A stretch of DNA of 9,191 nucleotides from the NCBI GenBank assembly GCA_027083715.1, contig JALWNR010000807.1:1-9191 (forward strand), written 5' to 3'. The position numbers and the translations under genes were made by a program. The notes beneath the pieces were generated by a model. It was given only the letters and a program-made list of their open reading frames with translations. It ran no database searches and was not told where the DNA came from. The stretch's first letter is position 1. Every line of letters starts with the position of its first letter. Source of the DNA: Bacteroidales bacterium. Its GTDB lineage: Bacteria > Bacteroidota > Bacteroidia > Bacteroidales > NBLH01. Shown piece by piece: positions 1 to 5,230 of the stretch.

Positions 1-275
1 AGGTGTATGAAAATAAAAAACGAAGAGTTCCGACTTCAAAATTAAATGAGTATATGTTGGATATGATTGAAGTAAACAATCCTCCGGCAGTAAAAGGAAA
101 ATATATCCGCATAAAATACGTTACACAATTACCAACATCCAGTCCGCAATTTGCATTTTATTGCAATTTGCCACAGTATGTAAAAGAGCCGTATAAAAGG
201 TATCTGGAGAATAAGCTACGTGAAAAATATAATTTTACAGGAGTTCCGGTACAGATTTATATGCGGAAAAAGTAA
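1..275 (+). CDS. der: Ribosome biogenesis GTPase Der (EngA), C-terminal fragment cut by the window edge
   Basis: Der is a tandem-GTPase protein that binds the 50S subunit and is needed for its assembly. Only the last 90 residues are visible. The reading frame is already open at the left edge (first whole codon at base 3), so the GTG there is not a start; both GTPase domains lie outside the window. The visible part is the C-terminal KH-like RNA-contacting domain, recognised from [18 protein letters not shown], then [20 protein letters not shown], then the closing [14 protein letters not shown], which is the usual end of Der. The C-terminus is therefore complete. The next gene on this strand is 265 bp away, so der is probably the end of its own transcript. 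Identity rests on motif recognition and is firm. Confidence 0.93.
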   Translation, partial: VYENKKRRVPTSKLNEYMLDMIEVNNPPAVKGKYIRIKYVTQLPTSSPQFAFYCNLPQYVKEPYKRYLENKLREKYNFTGVPVQIYMRKK

Positions 276-372
276 GTCTTAAAAATAGGGTAGGGCAGAG
301 GATATTTGTATTTATAGTACAGTGTGTTCCTTGTTTTAAAATAGTAAATCATGAAACAAGCACGATTAAAAT

Positions 373-397
373 AACTTAACGAAGTGATCTCATGAGC
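373..397 (+). repeat. Degenerate direct repeat, copy 1
   Basis: This 25-base unit starts AACTTAACGAAGTGATCTCA and matches the unit at 426 in 19 of 25 positions without gaps. All six differences are transitions. The period is 53 bases, and the similarity fades into AT-rich sequence downstream of each copy. Copy 1 contains the 8-base palindrome CTCATGAG (389-396). Confidence 0.55.
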
Positions 398-425
398 TTG
401 CGAATAATTATTAATCAAACAATGC

Positions 426-450
426 AACTTAGTGAAACGATCTCACGAAC
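426..450 (+). repeat. Degenerate direct repeat, copy 2
   Basis: This copy starts AACTTAGTGAAACGATCTCA. Relative to copy 1 the bases around the central GAA change from AC..GT to GT..AC, so the short complementarity is kept. From inside this copy a stem-loop CTCAC-GAACAAA-GTGAG can form (442-446 with 454-458). Its role is unknown. Confidence 0.55.
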
Positions 451-485
451 AAAGTGAGTAATGATTATTTTACATCATGCGGCTC

Positions 486-501
486 TTCCGCAGTAGCGGA
501 A
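486..501. repeat. Perfect GC-rich hairpin
   Basis: TTCCGC (486-491), loop AGTA, GCGGAA (496-501) form a perfect 6-bp stem with a tetraloop, 39 bases upstream of the lipoprotein start. No T-run follows on the plus strand, so it is not a standard intrinsic terminator. It could be a repeat remnant, an RNA processing element or part of the lipoprotein leader. Confidence 0.5.
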
Positions 502-540
502 CAGGCTAGGTGACCATTAAAAATAGTAAAAAATAAACAC

Positions 541-1071
541 ATGAAAATAAAATCATTCATACTTATAACCGGAATAATTGCCGCTTTTGTATATTCATGT
601 AAACCGCCCAAGGTGTATCCTGTAATTCCTTCAATCGAATTTAAAGAAATGAAGATGCTGAATGGGAAAGATACACTGGGCAACGATGTTAAAAGAGTGA
701 TTTTGACCATGAGTGTGATTGATGGAGATGGAAATATTGGTTTACCCGATGGAGATACTTTGCCCGGTTTTGATACTTTGGGAAATAAAAATCTGTTTAT
801 TGATTTATGGAATAAAAAAGACGGTATTTTTCAAAAAGTGGATTTATTAGCCCCCAATTATTACAAAACCAAATATTTGGCGCCGGAAGGACAAGATAAG
901 AGCTTAACTGCTGATTTTGAAGTAACTATGGATTATTATTTCTTTAAAGATTACGATACCATAAAATATACTTTTTATATTTATGATCGAGATTTAAATC
1001 GTAGTAATACAGGAGAAACACCGGAAGTACCTGCTGATACAACGGGGATTTTTAAAGCACCGGAGAACTAA
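541..1071 (+). CDS. Putative lipoprotein of unknown function
   Basis: A 176-residue protein with a lipoprotein signal peptide: positive start (MKIK), hydrophobic stretch (about 6-18) and a lipobox ending at Cys20 (FVYSC). After Cys20 comes KPPK rather than an acidic run, so the acid-rich lipoprotein export signal known from some Bacteroidota is absent and I infer a periplasm-facing anchor. The body has VIDGDGNIGLPDGDT (about 59-73), an Asp/Gly-rich stretch of the kind I associate with small Bacteroidota lipoproteins; it might bind calcium, but that is a guess. The rest is rich in aromatic and acidic residues (MDYYFFKDYDT, YTFYIYDRDL) and looks like a beta-sandwich. No enzymatic motif is visible. 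It lies 36 bp before smpB. Coding is well supported; function is unknown. Confidence 0.8.
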   Translation: MKIKSFILITGIIAAFVYSCKPPKVYPVIPSIEFKEMKMLNGKDTLGNDVKRVILTMSVIDGDGNIGLPDGDTLPGFDTLGNKNLFIDLWNKKDGIFQKVDLLAPNYYKTKYLAPEGQDKSLTADFEVTMDYYFFKDYDTIKYTFYIYDRDLNRSNTGETPEVPADTTGIFKAPEN

Positions 1072-1107
1072 CAGTACATCAGCACTTATCTAAGAATTTA
1101 TACGGAA

Positions 1108-1584
1108 ATGAAACAAAGAACATCAGATATTGTTATAAAAAATAAAAAAGCACGTTTTCAGTACGAAATTTTAGAAGTTTTTACTGCAGGAATTGAGTTG
1201 CTGGGAACGGAAATAAAATCGATTAGAGCAGGGAAAGCCAGTTTGGTAGATGCTTATTGTCGTTTTATTCCTAATCAGAAAAGACCCGATAAGCCGGAAT
1301 TGTATATTTTGATGCATATATCGGAGTATTCGCACGGTGGTTATGCCAATCATGATCCGCGTCGTGAGCGTAAACTTTTATTAACCCGCAGAGAGTTAAA
1401 CAAATTATCTAAAAAAGTAAAAACTACGGGTTATACAATTGTTCCTTTAAAAATGTACATCAATGATAAAGGTTTTGCCAAAGTGGATATTGCTTTGGCA
1501 AGAGGTAAAAAAACACACGATAAAAGACATGATATAAAAGAACGTGATAACAAGCGCGATATGGAACGAATCAGAAAATATTAA
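1108..1584 (+). CDS. smpB: SsrA (tmRNA)-binding protein SmpB
   Basis: SmpB binds tmRNA and delivers it with EF-Tu to stalled ribosomes, where its C-terminal tail probes the empty mRNA channel. The 158-residue length is normal for the family. Recognisable parts are an OB-fold start (NKKARFQYEILEVFTAGIEL), the hallmark LGTEIKSIRAGKASLVDAYC (about 33-52), the loop YSHGGYANHDPRRERKLLL, the segment LNKLSKKVKTTGYTIVPLKM, and ALARGKKTHDKRHDIKERD leading into a basic tail that ends in RIRKY. All conserved regions are intact. The ssrA RNA partner is not in this window. The next gene starts 11 bp after the stop, so the two may be co-transcribed. Identification is firm. Confidence 0.96.
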   Translation: MKQRTSDIVIKNKKARFQYEILEVFTAGIELLGTEIKSIRAGKASLVDAYCRFIPNQKRPDKPELYILMHISEYSHGGYANHDPRRERKLLLTRRELNKLSKKVKTTGYTIVPLKMYINDKGFAKVDIALARGKKTHDKRHDIKERDNKRDMERIRKY

Positions 1585-1595
1585 TTTTATAAAAA

Positions 1596-2042
1596 ATGTT
1601 GAATATGAAGACTCTAATGATTTTGCTTACTGTTTTTTTTATCAGTTCCACAGTAGAGGCGCAAATTGCTCTTGCCGTTGAAAAAAATGATAATGGCTCT
1701 TCGATTAAGTATGCTATTCGCTCAGGAAAAGATTTAAACGATGCCTTACAGAATGCGTATCAGGCACTTAAAGATACTGGTGCAACAGGAATGATTGTAA
1801 AAATGAAACAAGAAGCTGATTGCGGGCACGAACTGAATAAAGGGTATTATGTCCTGATTCGTTGTGATCGAAAATCAGGTGGACGCTTTCTTTTAACCTA
1901 TGGTTTAGGCGCAGGTGCTTCAAGGGAGGAAGCTCTTAAACGTGCATTAATTCATTTAAAAGAATTTGACTGGGGATACGAAGATAAATACGGATACGGT
2001 ATCGTGAAAGAAGGTAAAGTAGAAGATTTATTTGTCCAATAA
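1596..2042 (+). CDS. Small secreted protein with internal duplication, function unknown
   Basis: A 148-residue exported protein that I cannot assign to a named family. A signal peptide is clear (hydrophobic LMILLTVFFISS, likely cleavage after VEA at about residue 22). The second Met (base 1605, MKTLMILL) gives a more typical signal start than the first, so the true start could be 9 bases later. The mature part contains two similar halves: YAIRSGKDLNDALQNAYQAL (39-58) and YGLGAGASREEALKRALIHL (102-121) match with identical spacing at Tyr, Gly, acidic, Ala-Leu, Ala, Leu-Lys-acidic. Two cysteines (76, 90) lie between the halves and might form a disulfide. The general look recalls periplasmic DUF4189-type repeats, but this is only a resemblance. 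It is 11 bp after smpB and converges with the acylphosphatase gene. Confidence 0.75.
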   Translation: MLNMKTLMILLTVFFISSTVEAQIALAVEKNDNGSSIKYAIRSGKDLNDALQNAYQALKDTGATGMIVKMKQEADCGHELNKGYYVLIRCDRKSGGRFLLTYGLGAGASREEALKRALIHLKEFDWGYEDKYGYGIVKEGKVEDLFVQ

Positions 2043-2070
2043 TTTAAAGATTAATGCAGAGCGTATATCA

Positions 2071-2340
2071 TTATTTGATTACGAATTTGTTTCCATCGAA
2101 CAAGGGTAGCTTACTTATAATGATATTATCTACCCTTGCCCAAGATGGTCCTTGCCTGCACCATTCTACAAATTGGTCAATAGCATAATCCTCACCAAGC
2201 GCTTCAACATATACAGAGCCATCGTGCCGGTTTTTAACAAAACCTGCAATATTTGACTCATCGGCAATTTGCTTGGTATGCCAACGAAAACCCACGCCTT
2301 GAACTTTCCCCGTTATTTCTAATGCTACTGCTTTTTTCAT
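2071..2340 (-). CDS. acyP: Acylphosphatase
   Basis: A small (89-residue) cytosolic enzyme that hydrolyses the carboxyl-phosphate bond of acyl phosphates such as acetyl or carbamoyl phosphate. The family signatures are present: ITGKVQGVGFRWHT (9-22), holding the phosphate-binding loop and catalytic Arg19, and GFVKNRHDGSVYVEALGE (33-50) with catalytic Asn37. The segment GPSWARVDNI (64-73) is also typical. Both catalytic residues seen in the vertebrate enzyme (Arg23, Asn41 there) are therefore kept. It starts 60 bp downstream of the Memo-like gene on the same strand and is the last gene of the minus-strand block, so it may be expressed with the AmmeMemoRadiSam genes. It ends 28 bp from the convergent gene. 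Stand-alone acylphosphatases are common, so the link may be accidental. Confidence 0.94.
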   Translation of the reverse strand: MKKAVALEITGKVQGVGFRWHTKQIADESNIAGFVKNRHDGSVYVEALGEDYAIDQFVEWCRQGPSWARVDNIIISKLPLFDGNKFVIK

Positions 2341-2400
2341 TGTGGTTTATTAATCAGAGACACGATAATTACGATAACCGGTTACAAAATAAATATATTT

Positions 2401-3243
2401 TCAGGATTTGCAGAACAAAATACTGATATAATCTACCACTTCATTTGAGGGGATAATTTCACCTGAATGTCCACGTGCAAGTATTTTCGATTGATAATTT
2501 TCATCTTTCAAACGGCTGTATTCCATCAGGCACATAATCGGACCAAACCCGCATACCGAAATTTTATACTTGCGCACTTCTGAAAATACGCCTTCAATAT
2601 CTTTTTCGGCAATTTTATCCAGCACTTTTTGGTCAAAAAACTTACCTTCTTCGGGACTTAAAAAATGAGAAAAATCAGAGGAAGCAATCACACATACTTT
2701 TCGTGAAAGTTTTTGCTCTGATTCAATAATTTTATGAGCTAATAGTTTTGCATTATCCACCGTTTGGTCAGACAAGGTAATCGGTACTATTTTAAACTCA
2801 TAATCAACAAAATGCTGCAAAAGCGGCAGCATTACCTCTCCTGAATGTTCACTTTTGTGTGCAATATCAGAAACAGCTAAGCTCAGTTCATTGGCAAATT
2901 CGTAATCAACGGGCACCAAGCCTAAAGGAGTTTCCCAAAAATCATGACTTACCAGTGCAATTTCACGCCCCAGCCCTGTGTGGTTTGGATTTACAATAAC
3001 AAAGGTATCATATTGTGTTTTGATATGCCGCAACAATTCAAAAAAATGTATTGCCTGATAGGCAGAAAACATATAGCCGGCATGTGGCACAACTGCTCCA
3101 AAAATCATTTTTTCGGCATAAGACAAATCTATTTTATTCTTTTCTGCTTTTAATATTTTATCTAAAAGCCTAGTAAGTTCCGTTTTGTTATTCGGGTAAA
3201 AACGTCCTGCAACTGCAGGTTTTCTAATGCTTGTTTGTTCCAT
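2401..3243 (-). CDS. amrB: AmmeMemoRadiSam system protein B (Memo-like)
   Basis: A 280-residue member of the Memo family, related in fold to LigB-type non-haem iron dioxygenases. Conserved elements in order: RKPAVAGRFYPNN (7-19), VVPHAGYMFSAYQA (51-64, His54), VNPNHTG (84-90, His88), SEHSGE (131-136, His133), ASSDFSHF (187-194, His193) and CGFGPI (231-236, Cys231). These His and Cys residues correspond to the metal-site residues described for human MEMO1, so metal binding is likely. The biochemical role in bacteria is not established as far as I know. It lies between the radical SAM gene (150 bp upstream) and acylphosphatase (60 bp downstream). The start MEQTSIRKPAVAG fits the family. The gene symbol follows common database usage; the family call is firm, the function is not. 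Confidence 0.93.
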   Translation of the reverse strand: MEQTSIRKPAVAGRFYPNNKTELTRLLDKILKAEKNKIDLSYAEKMIFGAVVPHAGYMFSAYQAIHFFELLRHIKTQYDTFVIVNPNHTGLGREIALVSHDFWETPLGLVPVDYEFANELSLAVSDIAHKSEHSGEVMLPLLQHFVDYEFKIVPITLSDQTVDNAKLLAHKIIESEQKLSRKVCVIASSDFSHFLSPEEGKFFDQKVLDKIAEKDIEGVFSEVRKYKISVCGFGPIMCLMEYSRLKDENYQSKILARGHSGEIIPSNEVVDYISILFCKS

Positions 3244-3280
3244 TTCAGCAATTTGTTATATGAGTTCAGTCTAAAAAGCG

Positions 3281-3362
3281 GTCTGACGGCTATTTTGTTA
3301 AAATTATAGAAATTAATGCGCTCATTAATAGTTAATTAGTAAGGCTGTCTGACTGCTATTTT
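3281..3362. repeat. Direct repeat pair flanking an inverted repeat, upstream of the Memo-like gene
   Basis: GTCTGACGGCTATTTT (3281-3296) recurs as GTCTGACTGCTATTTT (3347-3362), 15 of 16 identical, 66 bases apart. Between them sits the perfect inverted repeat ATTAATG-CGCT-CATTAAT (3312-3329). Read on the minus strand, the transcribed sense here, this lies between the radical SAM stop and the Memo-like start. It could be a regulator-binding region, an RNA structure tuning the downstream gene, or a remnant of a dispersed repeat. Confidence 0.5.
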
Positions 3363-3393
3363 ACAAATCCCAATTTTTTATACTCGTATATTT

Positions 3394-4401
3394 TTACAGA
3401 TACTCAATTATTTTTTTTCCACAATCAACACATGTTCCATTATTGTTTAAACCGGTAATTTTTGTATAATAACCGCTTCGTTCAATTACCTGTTTGCCGC
3501 AATTCGGACAATAAGTATTTTGACCTTTTACCGTAGGTAAATTTCCAATATACACAAAGTTAAGGTGCTCGGAAGCAATATCAAAAAGTTTTAACAAAGT
3601 TTTTGGTGATGTTGCTTCTATATTCATTTGATACATTGGATAGTAACGCGAAAGATGTAAAACTGTATCTTCGCCCAGTTCATTTTTTAGCCAAACTACC
3701 ATTTCTTTAAATTTTTGTTCGTCATCGTTCAATGTAGGAATAATCAGATTGGTAACTTCCAGCAATTTGCCTGATTTTTTAATGGTTTTTAGCGTCTTCA
3801 TTACCGGATTTAAACGCGATGAAGTGATTTTTTTATAAAACTCATCGGTAAAGGCTTTCAAATCCACACTAAACGCATCGATAAAACTCAAAAGACTTTG
3901 TAATGGTTCCTGATTGATAAAACCATTGGTAACCATTACGTTTTTTAGTCCGTTTTGTTTGGCATTGAGTGCCGTATCGCGCATAAACTCATAAAACACC
4001 AGTGGTTCGTTATAGGTATAAGCAATACCGATGTTATTTTCGTGTCGCAAAGCTGCATTTACTATAGCACCTGTTGATAATTCGCGCAAATATCCATAAT
4101 TGTGCACTCCGGTTTGTGCAATTTCATGATTTTGACAAAAACGACAATGCAAATTACAGCCTACACTCCCAATGCTTAAAATATCCTTTCCGGGATAAAA
4201 ATGATAAAGCGGTTTTTTCTCTACCGGGTCAAAATGATAACCGGAGATTTTACCGTAATTTTCAGTAATTAACTGCCCGTTTTGAGCTTTACGCACCTTG
4301 CAAATTCCGCTTTTGCCTTCGGCAAGTACACAATTATGAGGACAAAGTGTGCATTGTACTTTTCCTTTGTCTGTTATATTGTAGAATTTTGCTTCCATCA
4401 T
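3394..4401 (-). CDS. amrS: AmmeMemoRadiSam system radical SAM enzyme
   Basis: A 335-residue radical SAM protein related to pyruvate-formate-lyase-activating enzymes. The SAM-cluster motif is GCNLHCRFC (81-89), with Cys82, Cys86 and Cys89 giving CX3CX2C. The family's N-terminal cysteine region precedes it (CTLCPHNC...GICKVR; Cys17, 20, 24, 34), and a C-terminal zinc-ribbon-like pair follows (CPNC at 298-301, CVDC at 324-327). Other landmarks are GIAYTYNEPLVFYEF, VMVTNGFI and AFSVDLKAF, the barrel strands usual in this group. The enzyme presumably makes a 5'-deoxyadenosyl radical; its substrate is unknown. Two adjacent Met codons open the gene; the second (base 4398) is equally possible. Neighbours on both sides are its AmmeMemoRadiSam partners, which settles the subfamily. 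Symbol from database usage. Confidence 0.93.
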   Translation of the reverse strand: MMEAKFYNITDKGKVQCTLCPHNCVLAEGKSGICKVRKAQNGQLITENYGKISGYHFDPVEKKPLYHFYPGKDILSIGSVGCNLHCRFCQNHEIAQTGVHNYGYLRELSTGAIVNAALRHENNIGIAYTYNEPLVFYEFMRDTALNAKQNGLKNVMVTNGFINQEPLQSLLSFIDAFSVDLKAFTDEFYKKITSSRLNPVMKTLKTIKKSGKLLEVTNLIIPTLNDDEQKFKEMVVWLKNELGEDTVLHLSRYYPMYQMNIEATSPKTLLKLFDIASEHLNFVYIGNLPTVKGQNTYCPNCGKQVIERSGYYTKITGLNNNGTCVDCGKKIIEYL

Positions 4402-4478
4402 TCTTATTCTTTTAGCATATCAATAAAAAGCAGCTTACACTCATATACTCACCTCCAAATCTAGAAACAGACAACTGA

Positions 4479-4508
4479 ATAATTAGAGGTTAAAAATCAA
4501 CTAATTAT
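4479..4508 (-). terminator. Possible weak stem-loop after the AMMECR1 gene
   Basis: ATAATTAG (4479-4486) and CTAATTAT (4501-4508) form a perfect 8-bp inverted repeat with a 14-base loop, beginning 20 bases past the AMMECR1 stop on the minus strand. The stem is AT-only except for one pair, and no clean T-run follows, so termination here would be leaky at best. It may instead be a processing site or chance in AT-rich DNA. Confidence 0.25.
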
Positions 4509-4528
4509 CCAATTACCAATTATCTATT

Positions 4529-5062
4529 TTAGTGATACCTTGTTGCCGTAAACGAATAAAACTCCAAATCATCATTCAGCATACTGCCAAGTCCTGCCTT
4601 TCGTTTGGCAATATTGATTTGCTGCTCTACCGTATCAATCCCGTCTATATCAGGCAGTAATACTCCACGCCGGAAACCATCGGTTACAATGATACCGTAT
4701 TTTTTCGGATTGAGTGTGCTTGTATCCTGAACCTTTTCAGGTTCTGAAAGTACATCTACCGAAACCTCAACATTCTCTAATTCATTAGGTGCAAGCGGTG
4801 GAAACCGACTATCGCGACTGCAAGCTGCCACTCCGTTTGAAATAATTTCCAACCACAAATTTTTATACTGTGGCTCTAATGTACCAATGCAGCCACGCAA
4901 ACTTCCATCTATATGGTGCAGAGTAACAAAACAAGATCGCCGGATTTGTAACTCCTCCGGTATCTCTTTTTGTTTTTTTAATGCAGTAAGATCACCGGTT
5001 TTTACATAAGTTGTTACAACATTTAAAGCATGTTTGGCGTATATGGTTTTTGGTTGATACAT
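4529..5062 (-). CDS. amrA: AmmeMemoRadiSam system protein A (AMMECR1-domain protein)
   Basis: A 177-residue protein made of one AMMECR1 domain, found in bacteria, archaea and eukaryotes. The hallmark LRGCIG is at 55-60 (Cys58), within HHIDGSLRGCIGTLEP. Other conserved parts are SRDSRFPPLAPNEL (82-95), VEVSVDVLSEPEKV (98-111), KYGIIVTDGFRRGVLLPDID (121-140) and TVEQQINIAKRKAGL (144-158). The conserved Cys with Arg/Gly neighbours has been suggested as a functional centre, but no activity is established to my knowledge. It is the first gene of the minus-strand block, 127 bp before the radical SAM gene, and is divergent from the oxidoreductase gene across a 168-bp gap. Length and motifs show an intact single-domain protein. 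Confidence 0.94.
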   Translation of the reverse strand: MYQPKTIYAKHALNVVTTYVKTGDLTALKKQKEIPEELQIRRSCFVTLHHIDGSLRGCIGTLEPQYKNLWLEIISNGVAACSRDSRFPPLAPNELENVEVSVDVLSEPEKVQDTSTLNPKKYGIIVTDGFRRGVLLPDIDGIDTVEQQINIAKRKAGLGSMLNDDLEFYSFTATRYH

Positions 5063-5090
5063 AAGCCTTCAATTTAATCGTTTTAGTGGG

Positions 5091-5111
5091 CGGGTTATTT
5101 AAAGTCACCCG
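5091..5111. promoter_or_regulatory. Inverted repeat in the divergent intergenic region
   Basis: CGGGT (5091-5095) and ACCCG (5107-5111) are an inverted repeat separated by 11 AT-rich bases, 28 bases upstream of the AMMECR1 start. They stand out as G/C blocks in an AT-rich gap and have operator-like geometry. No regulator can be named and chance is not excluded. Confidence 0.25.
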
Positions 5112-5171
5112 TTTACTCCCTGATTTTATCTGCAATTTACAAAAAAACCTCCGAATATTAATATTTTACAT

Positions 5172-5179
5172 TAATTTTG
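5172..5179 (+). promoter_or_regulatory. Candidate -7 promoter element for the oxidoreductase gene
   Basis: TAATTTTG matches the Bacteroidota -7 consensus TAnnTTTG exactly and lies 51 bases before the ATG at 5231. No clear TTTG -33 element is seen at the expected distance upstream, so support is partial. If real, the transcript would begin just after it and carry the hairpin at 5194-5212 in its leader, which also excludes the upstream TTG (5177) as a start. Confidence 0.3.
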
Positions 5180-5193
5180 ATGGCAAATCGTAG

Positions 5194-5212
5194 CACAGTT
5201 TTGCAAACTGTG
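5194..5212. repeat. Perfect 8-bp hairpin in the leader of the oxidoreductase gene
   Basis: CACAGTTT (5194-5201), loop TGC, AAACTGTG (5205-5212) form a perfect stem that can extend by a G-T pair. It lies 18 bases before the chosen ATG. The plus strand continues TCTTTAAA, too weak a T-run for a confident terminator. It could be a dispersed palindromic repeat, an operator, or an RNA element controlling translation. Confidence 0.5.
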
Positions 5213-5230
5213 TCTTTAAATATCAGAACC

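Larger units (their letters stand above)
276..540. other. Intergenic region with degenerate repeats and hairpins, no gene seen
   Basis: This 265-bp gap between der and the lipoprotein gene carries no convincing coding sequence; the only ATG-initiated frames noticed are a few codons long. It holds an imperfect direct repeat (373-397 and 426-450), a short stem-loop within the second copy (442-458), a perfect 6-bp GC-rich hairpin (486-501), a 7-bp inverted repeat CTTGTTT/AAACAAG (330-336 and 354-360) and an 11-bp perfect direct repeat AAAATAGTAAA (338-348 and 520-530) bracketing most of these. No good match to the Bacteroidota TAnnTTTG promoter element was found, although a promoter for the lipoprotein gene is expected here. 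Confidence 0.6.

Noticed and set aside
465..710. Minus-strand open frame of 81 codons overlapping the lipoprotein start
   Set aside because: It lies mostly antisense to the lipoprotein coding sequence, has no recognisable motif, and the plus-strand gene has a clear signal peptide.
3376..3395. TATACTCGTATA followed by a plus-strand T-run, resembling a small terminator
   Set aside because: The stem is 4 to 5 AT-rich pairs and the T-run is on the strand opposite to the transcribed genes here, so no transcript is expected to use it.
5177..5230. N-terminal extension of the oxidoreductase from TTG
   Set aside because: It does not match the family, and it runs through a promoter-like element and a perfect hairpin. 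ATG 5231 gives the standard N-terminus.
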